From: Betaproteobacteria bacterium
Lineage (GTDB): Bacteria > Pseudomonadota > Gammaproteobacteria > Burkholderiales > Burkholderiaceae
Assembly: GCA_009921765.1 (NCBI GenBank)
Contig: RFXC01000241.1
Span: forward strand, 1-5,940
Direction of reading: 5' to 3'
Length of the DNA: 5,940 nucleotides
This document shows positions 1-5,527 of this stretch, piece by piece. The notes under the pieces are model-generated. The model had not been told where the DNA came from, ran no database searches, and saw only the letters and a list, made by a program, of their open reading frames with translations. Numbering within the stretch: position 1 is the first letter of the stretch; every line of letters starts with the position of its first letter. The translations under genes and the position numbers were made by a program.

Positions 1-578
1 TTGAAGACACCGTTCACGCTGTGGGCCTCGTCGATGTAGCTGGCGATCCGCGCGGCCACTCCGACCTGTGTCACGGAAGGCGTGGTGTCCACCCGCTTGA
101 ACAACTCGGCCACGCGGTCCCGATTGGAGGACAAGGCGTCGTTCAGCTTGGTCTCGTCGATCGAAAGATGGGTCCTGTCGTCCTTGTTGGCTGCGATCCC
201 GATGGAACCCAGCGAGTCGAAGCCCTCCGAGTAGCTGCCGATCTTGCCCGTCATCATCAGGGCCAGCTTCTGCTTGATGGCATTCAGCGAGGGATCGGCC
301 GCGTTCAGGGCGTCCTTGCCCGTGGCGTCGGTGATGGCATCGACGATGGAGTTGTAGCTGTTCACGAAGTTGCGCGCTGCTGTCACCAGCGAGGATGGGT
401 CGCGTTCGATCGTGACGGTTGCTGCCGTCGCGCTTTCTTTCTTGGCCGTGAACGTCACGCCCGGGACGACGTTGGAGAACTCGTTGGTCGAGGACACGAT
501 GTCGGCCCCCCCGTTGAATCCGGCCACCGAGATGCGGGCGTCGGCTCCCCGGGTCTGGCTGGCGGCCGCTGAGGCACC
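1..578 (-). pseudogene. fliD: Flagellar hook-associated protein 2 / filament cap FliD, 5'-truncated fragment
   Basis: FliD caps the growing flagellar filament outside the cell and helps flagellin subunits fold into place. The minus-strand frame is open from 578 to the left edge (192 codons) and reads as the FliD C-terminal domain. It has an early QTRGADARISVAGF stretch, then VVPGVTFTAKK, a TVTIERDPSSLV strand and FVNSYNSIVDAI helix, then LGSIGIAANKDD, LSIDETKLNDAL and RVAELFKRVD, all typical of the family. The N-terminal half (export and coiled-coil region) is missing. No start codon with a ribosome binding site is visible: the frame opens directly after TAA at 579-581, which is the stop of the upstream reductase. 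The 3' end lies beyond the window. The sequence looks less like common proteobacterial FliD than like those of other phyla, but that is an impression only. It is either a broken gene placed here by rearrangement or a chimeric assembly. The family call is firm; the status is uncertain. Confidence 0.82.
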
Positions 579-1151
579 TTACTGCGCGGGCGCGCCCCGC
601 CGCGCAAAGCGCACCACGTCATCGGCCACCGCCTCGCAAGCCTGCACAGCGGCGGGGTCGGCGGGCTGACCATCGTGACCAAACGGCCGCTGGCGCGAAT
701 TGAGGGTGGCAGCATAGGGCGTAGGCCACCCGCGTAGCGAATGCACGATGGCGCGCAGCGCCGCAACCGTTGCACCCATGGCCTGCGGACCGTCGGCGCA
801 CACAATGGTGCCCACCGCTCGGTCCTGCAGATAGACCCGCTGATCGCCTCGCAGGTCTTCGATGAAATCGATGGCGTTTTTGACCAGACCCGACACGCTC
901 CCGTGATAGGCCGGGGTTGCGATGATCACGCCGTCGGCCCGTCGCAGGGCGTCAACCATCAACCGCGCCTGACTGCTGCGTTCGCTGCTGCCCGGGTCGT
1001 AGATCTCGGCCGGCAAGGCGCCGCCGGCAAACAGTGCGGTGTCACAGCCCAGATGCTCGGCGCGGGCGAGCGCAGCGCGCAGCGCCCGCTCGGCGGTTGA
1101 GCCCTCGCGCGCCGTGCCACCCAGGCCAACGATCAGCGGACGTGAATTCAT
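579..1151 (-). CDS. NAD(P)H-dependent FMN reductase (flavodoxin-fold FMN_red family)
   Basis: This 190-residue cytoplasmic protein is the usual size for small flavodoxin-like reductases, which pass electrons from NAD(P)H through bound FMN to flavins, quinones or other acceptors. It opens with a beta strand and phosphate loop (IVGLGGTAREGSTAERAL, residues 7-24). The family signature TPAYHGSVSGLVKNAIDF lies at residues 79-96: it contacts the flavin and carries the conserved Y, G, K and D. A glycine-containing loop (CADGPQAMG, 118-126) follows. I chose the ATG at 1149-1151 because AAGGAA lies seven bases upstream (1159-1164) and the glycine-rich motif follows at the normal distance; the frame stays open upstream but that part is arginine-rich and unlike the family. 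It lies 53 bases downstream of the glutathione transferase gene on the same strand, so co-transcription is likely. The true acceptor cannot be read from sequence; SsuE-like, azoreductase-like or quinone-reducing roles are all possible. Confidence 0.87.
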   Translation of the reverse strand: MNSRPLIVGLGGTAREGSTAERALRAALARAEHLGCDTALFAGGALPAEIYDPGSSERSSQARLMVDALRRADGVIIATPAYHGSVSGLVKNAIDFIEDLRGDQRVYLQDRAVGTIVCADGPQAMGATVAALRAIVHSLRGWPTPYAATLNSRQRPFGHDGQPADPAAVQACEAVADDVVRFARRGAPAQ

Positions 1152-1168
1152 GGTGGGATTCCTTGACG

Positions 1169-1191
1169 GGACACCGGGCAGGCTGGTGTCC
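1169..1191 (-). other. Hairpin in the gap between glutathione transferase and FMN reductase genes
   Basis: GGACACC (1169-1175) and GGTGTCC (1185-1191) form a perfect 7-bp stem with a 9-base loop. In the minus-strand transcript it ends four bases before the AAGGAA ribosome binding site of the reductase. No T tract follows, so it does not look like an intrinsic terminator. It could protect the downstream message or set relative expression of the two genes, or it may be chance. Confidence 0.4.
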
Positions 1192-1204
1192 GACCGCTTG
1201 CCGT

Positions 1205-1900
1205 TCAGCGCCTGGCGAGCCGCTCGTTCTGGGGGAACATGGCCCGACGCGCGGCGTCGTCCATGTCGGTCTTGAAGCTGTGTCGCTTGCGGAGTTCTTC
1301 GACCCGGGCGGCTGCCGGGCGGGCATTGATCGCATCGAGCAGGCGCTTCAGATGCGGATAGCGCGACCACGCCTCCTTGTCATCGAGCACGAACGGGACC
1401 ATGCGGGCCCAGCCCCAGAACGCCATGTCGACGATGCCGTAGTCGTTGCCAACCATCCAGGTTCGTGAGGCGAGATGGTCATTGAGGATTCCCCAATGGC
1501 GATGGGCTTCGAAATCGTAGCGGTTGAGCGCGTATTCCTTGGGTTCGGGGGCGGCTGTCCGAAAGTGCACCGCCTGACCGGAATACGGGCCGACGCCGCT
1601 CGCAATGAACATGAGCCAGGACAGGGTCTGCGCGCGCTCGCTGGATGCCGGATCACGACTGACAAATCGCCCGTGCTTGTCAGCGAGCCAGAGCAGGATC
1701 GCGTTGCTGTCGAAAACCACCGTGCCTGCGTCATCGATCGCTGGCACCTTGGCGTTCGGGTTGATGGCCTTGAAGTCGGCCGTGTGCTGCTCGCCCTTGC
1801 GGGTGTCGACCGGAACCGCCTCATAGGCCACACCCAGTTCCTCGAGCAGCAGCGCGACCTTCATCGGATTGGGTGCGAGGTTGTACCAGAACCTGATCAT
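1205..1900 (-). CDS. Glutathione S-transferase, nu-class / YfcG-like
   Basis: This 231-residue cytoplasmic protein has the two-domain transferase layout. The thioredoxin-like domain (residues 1-80) holds NPNAKVPAI (48-56) with the cis-proline and the FDSNAILLWLA segment (63-73), whose D-S pair binds the glutamyl group of glutathione. The helical domain carries GVGPYSGQAVHF (102-113) and a following APEP...ALNRYDFEAHR run. These match the G-Q-x-x-HF pattern of nu-class enzymes such as E. coli YfcG, known for disulfide-bond reductase activity with two bound glutathiones. The first domain has no serine or cysteine in the usual catalytic place, only N8-x-x-N11-P, also as in that class. Start: ATG at 1898-1900 with GGAAGGAA just upstream; a longer frame to 1984 adds 28 unlikely residues. 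It is probably the first gene of a pair with the FMN reductase, suggesting redox or electrophile defence. It is not zeta-class maleylpyruvate isomerase, because the SSxS-type motif is missing. Confidence 0.9.
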   Translation of the reverse strand: MIRFWYNLAPNPMKVALLLEELGVAYEAVPVDTRKGEQHTADFKAINPNAKVPAIDDAGTVVFDSNAILLWLADKHGRFVSRDPASSERAQTLSWLMFIASGVGPYSGQAVHFRTAAPEPKEYALNRYDFEAHRHWGILNDHLASRTWMVGNDYGIVDMAFWGWARMVPFVLDDKEAWSRYPHLKRLLDAINARPAAARVEELRKRHSFKTDMDDAARRAMFPQNERLARR

Positions 1901-2004
1901 GGCGGATTCCTTCCGTTTGGCAGAGCCCGACAGTGTATCGCCAGACTGAAAACCCAGGCTCCGAGGCAGGCGCGGAAGCGGCACGGCGGTGGGCCTGCAC
2001 GCGG

Positions 2005-2029
2005 GTCACGGCGCTATACTCGTCGTGAC
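2005..2029. promoter_or_regulatory. Inverted repeat centred on a TATACT box, candidate operator/promoter for the binding-protein gene
   Basis: Arms GTCACGGCG (2005-2013) and CGTCGTGAC (2021-2029) are inverted repeats with one mismatch. They are separated by seven bases (CTATACT) that contain TATACT (2015-2020), five of six matches to the sigma-70 -10 box. No good -35 box lies 16-18 bases upstream. A dimeric regulator bound here would cover the -10 of the plus-strand gene starting at 2105. A 5-bp hairpin, CAGGC/GCCTG (2055-2070), and a run of seven A (2040-2046) lie in the leader that would follow. The repeat is directly visible; its operator role is inference. Confidence 0.45.
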
Positions 2030-2104
2030 GGGCCAGCCTAAAAAAATCACACCACAGGCGAATAAGCCTGGTCCGGACAGTCATTGAATACGGAGGGGCA
2101 GGCA

Positions 2105-3094
2105 ATGGGTGGGCGCATGCCGGCACGGCGTGCTTTCGGATGGGTGACCGCGGCGGCGCTTGCGGGCCTCGCATCGTTTCATCGTGTGGCGCAGGCGCGC
2201 CAGCACGATCTCACGGTGGCGCAGATCGCCAACCGGTTGCATGCCGTCCCGTTTCTGCTCGCCCGTGAACGCGGCTGGTTTGGCGAAATGGCGGGCATCG
2301 GTGTGAGGGGGTTCATCGGCTCGTCCGAAGGCGGGGCAACGCTTAGAAATGCGCTGGCCGCGGAGGTGCCCTACGGCGAGGTCAGCCTGCCGGCGGCCAT
2401 AGCGGCCATCGGGCAGGGCATTGAACTGTCCATCGTTCACGGCGGTGTGCAGACAGTGTCGGATCAGTTGTGGGTGGTGCGGCGCGGCGAATCCGCCATT
2501 GGTTCCCCGCGCGACCTGGCTGGCCGCAAGGTGGGCTACACCGCGCCCGGCACGCTGAGCGACATGGTGAGCCGCGCCATGATCGATTCGGTTGGGCTCG
2601 CTTCGCGTGTAGAGCGCAAGATCGTGGGGCCGGTCCGTCAGAAGCTCGCCGCGCTTCGCGACGGGACGGTCGACGTGGCGATGGTGGCCGAGCCGCTCTT
2701 TACCCGCGAGCGCGACTGGCTGCGCCCGGTATGGAGCGCCGACGAGGTGCTGGGGCCCTGCGTTCAAACGGTTGGCGTGGTGCGCAGCGACTGGATGCTT
2801 CGGCATGGCGCGACGCTGCGCGGCATCATTGCAGCCCGCCGCCGCGCCGTGCTGGCCATCCGCGACGAGCCGGGGCAGGGTGCGCTGGTGATCACCGGGC
2901 ACTACGGCATCGAGCCTGCCGCTGCGCTTGCCATCGTGGAGCGCCTGCTAGCAGGCAGCGGTTTCTGGAGCGACGGCAGCTTTGATGAAACCGGGATGGT
3001 CACTATGCAGCGTGGTCTCGAGCGGATCGGTGCGCTTTCGCCCGGCCAGGGCGGCGACTGGCGGCGCGCCTTGCGGGCCGACTACCTGTCCTGA
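2105..3094 (+). CDS. ABC-type substrate-binding protein, NMT1/SsuA-TauA-like, orphan
   Basis: A 329-residue exported protein of the NMT1/THI5-like periplasmic binding family, which delivers sulfonates, nitrate, pyrimidines or related small molecules to ABC importers. Residues 1-31 form a leader with twin arginines (ARRAFGW, 7-13), a hydrophobic stretch and AQA before the likely cleavage point, resembling a Tat signal. The mature part starts with a strand (DLTVAQIAN) and then the family's typical VPFLLARERGWFGEMAGIGV (48-67). YGEVSLPAAIAAIGQG (90-105), a LAGRKVGYTAPGTLSDM segment (138-154) and RDGTVDVAMVAEPLF (185-199) follow. I chose ATG 2105 because GGAGG (2092-2096) lies eight bases upstream; a TTG seven codons earlier would overlap that site, and ATG 2117 is an alternative. 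No permease or ATPase gene is adjacent, and the next gene is convergent, so the transport partner must be elsewhere or the protein has a sensing role. The ligand is unknown. Confidence 0.84.
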   Translation: MGGRMPARRAFGWVTAAALAGLASFHRVAQARQHDLTVAQIANRLHAVPFLLARERGWFGEMAGIGVRGFIGSSEGGATLRNALAAEVPYGEVSLPAAIAAIGQGIELSIVHGGVQTVSDQLWVVRRGESAIGSPRDLAGRKVGYTAPGTLSDMVSRAMIDSVGLASRVERKIVGPVRQKLAALRDGTVDVAMVAEPLFTRERDWLRPVWSADEVLGPCVQTVGVVRSDWMLRHGATLRGIIAARRRAVLAIRDEPGQGALVITGHYGIEPAAALAIVERLLAGSGFWSDGSFDETGMVTMQRGLERIGALSPGQGGDWRRALRADYLS

Positions 3095-4320
3095 GGCGGA
3101 GCGTTGGCGTTCGCGCGGGCATAGCGCTCGCGTGCCTCGCGCCCCAGCGCAGCATTCAGAAGGATGGGACTCAGCACCGTAGTGACCACGCCCATCAGCA
3201 CCAGCACTGAAAACATGGTGGGCCCGATGAACCCTCGATCGTAGGCGATGGTTGCGACCACCAGTTCCATGACGCCGCGCCCGTTCAGCACGGCACCCAG
3301 CGCAAAGGCTTCACGGTGGGGCATGCCGATCAGCCGCCCGCCCCACCAACCGGCAATCAGCTTGGTGGCAATCGATACCAGCAGCACGACCGCCATGAAG
3401 TCGAGCTGACCGAATGAACGGAAGGTGAAGTCGAGACCCAGATCAGCGAAGAAGATTGGCGACAGAAAGCCTGCGGTCACCGAGGCGAGCGTTCGCTTGA
3501 GGTCTTCGAAACGCTCGGGCGCGAACTGCCTTCGGTCGAGCAAAAGCGCCCCAAAGAAAGCGCCGATCACAAAGTGGAAACCAAGGTTTTCGCTCACCAT
3601 GCCAAAAAACAGCACAAACACCGCCACCATGCCGAACAAGGCCTCGGCGCCGAAGGTGCCGATCAGTCGTTCGCTGATGCTCGACAGGTTGATGCCACGC
3701 CCCTCGAGCCAGCGGATCAGCAGGTTGGCGCTTGCCACCAGCGCGAGCAGTCCGAGCAGCTTGGCGCAGGCTGTTAGGCCGCCGCTCAGCAGGTCGGTCG
3801 TACCGGAATCGGCGGGCAGGGCCAGTACGATGCCGAGGATGAACAATGCCACCACGTCGTTCAGCACCGCGGTGGCAATTGCGTACCGGGCAATCGGGGT
3901 GTTGATCAACCCCATGTCCGACAGCATCCGGGCGGCCACCGGCAGTGCGGTGATGGCGATGCAGAGCCCCATGAAAACGGTTCGCATCGGGTCGAGGTCG
4001 TAGGCCCATGCAACCAGCACGCCGCCGATGAACGGCAGTGCAAAGCCCAGCAGCGCCACCACCAGACCGCGGCCCCGCATGGCAGACACCACGCGCTGGA
4101 AGTCCATCTCGATACCGGCGGACAACACCACGAGGAAAATCGCCAGCTGGGCGATCCCCGACAGCGCGTCGTTGGGTTGGATCAGATTGAGCACAGAGGG
4201 GCCGAGTACCACTCCGGCCAGCATTTCGCCGACGATTGCCGGCTGCCCCCAGCGCGTGAACAGATGTCCGAGAAGGCGAGCGACGACGATCAGTAGCAGC
4301 AGACTGGTGAGCAGTTGCAT
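3082..4320 (-). CDS. CPA2-family monovalent cation:proton antiporter (Na_H_Exchanger domain only)
   Basis: This 412-residue inner-membrane protein has about 12-13 hydrophobic segments, as expected for Na+/H+ or K+/H+ antiporters of the CPA2 group (GerN, NapA, KefB/KefC relatives). Family motifs are GEMLAGVVLGPSVLN (31-45), FLVVLSAGIEMDF (63-75), ITALPVAARMLSDMGL (123-138), the ion-binding segment ATAVLNDVVALF (149-160) with N154-D155, and RGVMELVVATIAY (348-360) followed by GVVTTVLSPILL (377-388). It ends soon after the last membrane segment, so the cytosolic nucleotide-binding (TrkA-N) domain of Kef channels is absent. The start at ATG 4318-4320 puts the first membrane helix at residue 2; the ribosome site is weak (GGAG or CGGAA rather far upstream), and a TTG at 4386 would only add polar residues. 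Its 3' end overlaps the convergent binding-protein gene by 13 bases. It likely serves pH or ion homeostasis; the transported cation is not determinable. Confidence 0.9.
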   Translation of the reverse strand: MQLLTSLLLLIVVARLLGHLFTRWGQPAIVGEMLAGVVLGPSVLNLIQPNDALSGIAQLAIFLVVLSAGIEMDFQRVVSAMRGRGLVVALLGFALPFIGGVLVAWAYDLDPMRTVFMGLCIAITALPVAARMLSDMGLINTPIARYAIATAVLNDVVALFILGIVLALPADSGTTDLLSGGLTACAKLLGLLALVASANLLIRWLEGRGINLSSISERLIGTFGAEALFGMVAVFVLFFGMVSENLGFHFVIGAFFGALLLDRRQFAPERFEDLKRTLASVTAGFLSPIFFADLGLDFTFRSFGQLDFMAVVLLVSIATKLIAGWWGGRLIGMPHREAFALGAVLNGRGVMELVVATIAYDRGFIGPTMFSVLVLMGVVTTVLSPILLNAALGREARERYARANANAPPQDR

Positions 4321-4349
4321 GGTCCGGGGATTCCGACTCCAAATTTGAT

Positions 4350-4364
4350 GAAAGCCGGGCTTTC
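4350..4364. promoter_or_regulatory. Perfect palindrome in the divergent promoter region of the antiporter and dioxygenase genes
   Basis: GAAAGCC (4350-4356), a central G, and GGCTTTC (4358-4364) form a perfect inverted repeat within the 86-base gap between two divergent genes. For the plus-strand dioxygenase gene, TTGATG (4345-4350) and GAAAAT (4367-4372) are possible -35 and -10 boxes 16 bases apart, which puts the palindrome in the spacer, a common repressor or MerR-type activator position. Both boxes match only four of six consensus bases. No regulator gene is adjacent. The palindrome is directly visible; the rest is inference. Confidence 0.45.
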
Positions 4365-4406
4365 TGGAAAATAGAGGAACAATCAAAAAAGGGGGGAAGT
4401 CGGATT

Positions 4407-5435
4407 ATGAAGCCGCTTGGAACGCTGGACGAACTGCCTGGCGAATATCTCGACGCTTTGCGGGCCAGGAACCTGGTTCCACTCTGGCCCAGCCTGCGCG
4501 CGCTGCTGCCGCCGACGCAACCCCGCAGCGCCACGCAGGTGTGTCGCTGGGCCTGGAGTGACATTCGGCCGCTTCTGATGCGCGCGGGCGATCTCACCCC
4601 CATGGAAAAGGCCGAACGGCGGGTTCTGGTGCTCGCCAACCCCGGACGCGGGCTGGAGGCGCTGCAGGCATCGGCCTGCATTTATCTGGGCATGCAGTTG
4701 GTGCTGCCGGGCGAAAATGCGCCCAACCACAAGCACACGCCCAACGCGGCCCGCTTTGTGGTGGAAGGCACGGGTGGGGTCACGATCGTAGGTGGCGAAA
4801 GCTGCCCCATGGAGCCGGGCGATCTCATTCTCACCCCCACCTGGCAGTGGCACGAGCATCGCCACAAGGGGCCCGGGCCAATGATCTGGCTCGATGTGCT
4901 TGACGTGCCGCTGATGGTGGCAATCGACTGCTCCTATCACATTGACGGCAAAACCCAGAAAGCCTCGAAGCCCGCCTGGACCTATGCCTCGGGCGGGCTC
5001 GCGCCGATCCGTGATGGCGTGCGCTCAAGCGCCGACTACCCGCTGCTGCGCTATCCCTGGGCCCGTACCCGGGCCGCGCTGGGGGCGCTCGCGACCAACC
5101 TGCCTTCGCGCGAGCCGGTCCTGCTTGCCTACATCAACCCCGAAACCGGCGCTGACTGCCTCAACACCATTTCTTTTTCGGTGCTGATGCTGCGTCCCGG
5201 CGAGGAAACCTCGCTGCCGCGCATGTCGGCCGCGCGCATGCTGCACATGGTCGAAGGCGATGCGCAGGCGCTGGTGGGCGACACCACGCTCGATCTGACC
5301 CAGTCCGACACAGCGTGTGTGCCGGGGTGGACCACGCTCAAGCTGCAGAACCGGTCGTCGAAGGCGCCTGCCTTCATTGCGATGGCCGACGAATCTCCCG
5401 TGCATCGCAAGCTCGGGATCTTCGAACAACGCTGA
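4407..5435 (+). CDS. gtdA: Gentisate 1,2-dioxygenase-type bicupin ring-cleavage enzyme
   Basis: Gentisate 1,2-dioxygenase is a cytosolic Fe(II) enzyme that opens 2,5-dihydroxybenzoate to maleylpyruvate, feeding fumarate and pyruvate to central metabolism. At 342 residues this protein has the family's usual size. The first cupin holds the metal site: H108 and H110 in NHKHTPNAARFVVEG (107-121), then GDLILTPTWQWHEH (138-151) with H149 as third ligand, matching the H-x-H...H triad of known enzymes. IWLDVLDVPLM (160-170) follows. The second cupin (about 257-316) keeps the fold (LRPGEETSLP, MVEGDAQALVG) but lacks the histidine pair, as is usual. The start at ATG 4407 follows a GGGGGGAAG purine run (4391-4399) seven bases upstream. 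The gene is divergent from the antiporter; no isomerase, hydrolase or regulator of the gentisate pathway is in view. Close relatives act on salicylate or 1-hydroxy-2-naphthoate, so the substrate is less certain than the family. Confidence 0.88.
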   Translation: MKPLGTLDELPGEYLDALRARNLVPLWPSLRALLPPTQPRSATQVCRWAWSDIRPLLMRAGDLTPMEKAERRVLVLANPGRGLEALQASACIYLGMQLVLPGENAPNHKHTPNAARFVVEGTGGVTIVGGESCPMEPGDLILTPTWQWHEHRHKGPGPMIWLDVLDVPLMVAIDCSYHIDGKTQKASKPAWTYASGGLAPIRDGVRSSADYPLLRYPWARTRAALGALATNLPSREPVLLAYINPETGADCLNTISFSVLMLRPGEETSLPRMSAARMLHMVEGDAQALVGDTTLDLTQSDTACVPGWTTLKLQNRSSKAPAFIAMADESPVHRKLGIFEQR

Positions 5436-5468
5436 GCCCCGGCGGCCCCTGGGCTGCTCGCGGATCCC

Positions 5469-5474
5469 TATAAT
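5469..5474 (+). promoter_or_regulatory. Perfect TATAAT -10 box upstream of thrH
   Basis: TATAAT sits in the 92-base gap between the dioxygenase stop and the thrH start. Transcription would begin near 5481 and give a leader of about 47 bases. The region 16-18 bases upstream (around 5445-5452) is C/G-rich and does not resemble TTGACA, so the promoter may be weak or activator-dependent. It suggests thrH can be transcribed independently of the dioxygenase gene. Confidence 0.5.
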
Positions 5475-5483
5475 TCGCGGCTT

Positions 5484-5508
5484 GCCGACCGGAACCCCTT
5501 CGGTCGGC
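5484..5508 (+). terminator. Stable hairpin between the dioxygenase gene and thrH: weak terminator or leader structure
   Basis: GCCGACCG (5484-5491) pairs perfectly with CGGTCGGC (5501-5508). Two further pairs (G-T and A-T) leave a five-base loop, ACCCC. Only GCTTTAT follows, so the T tract is short for an intrinsic terminator. Two readings are possible: the end of the dioxygenase transcript, or a hairpin at the very 5' end of the thrH message, since it begins about ten bases after the TATAAT box and ends before the GGAG ribosome site (5517-5520). Confidence 0.55.
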
Positions 5509-5527
5509 GCTTTATCGGAGCGTGCCC

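Noticed and set aside
562..596. NotI-type (562-569) and AscI-type (589-596) 8-base sites close together at the fliD junction, suggesting cloning vector sequence
   Set aside because: Such G/C-only 8-mers are common in DNA this GC-rich, and the second lies in normal reductase codons (ARRGAPAQ). No other vector sequence is visible.
1205..1900. Glutathione transferase as the maleylpyruvate isomerase partner of the gentisate dioxygenase
   Set aside because: It lacks the SSxS/CxWRVRIAL-type motif of zeta-class isomerases and carries nu-class features (GQAVHF) instead; it is also about 2.5 kb away on the other strand.
2084..2104. Upstream TTG start for the binding protein
   Set aside because: It would place the GGAGG ribosome site inside the coding region; ATG at 2105 has that site at ideal spacing.
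2081..2902. 273-codon minus-strand open frame opposite the binding-protein gene
   Set aside because: Low-complexity His/Arg/Ala-rich translation without motifs, antisense to a clear family member.
4321..4386. Longer N terminus for the antiporter from a TTG at 4386
   Set aside because: The added 22 residues are polar and unlike the family, and would read through the palindromic promoter region; ATG at 4320 puts the first membrane helix at the N terminus.
3443..4681. Long minus-strand open frame of 412 codons crossing the antiporter and dioxygenase genes
   Set aside because: Its translation is arginine- and proline-rich with no recognisable family, and it overlaps two well-supported genes; it is a GC-driven shadow frame.
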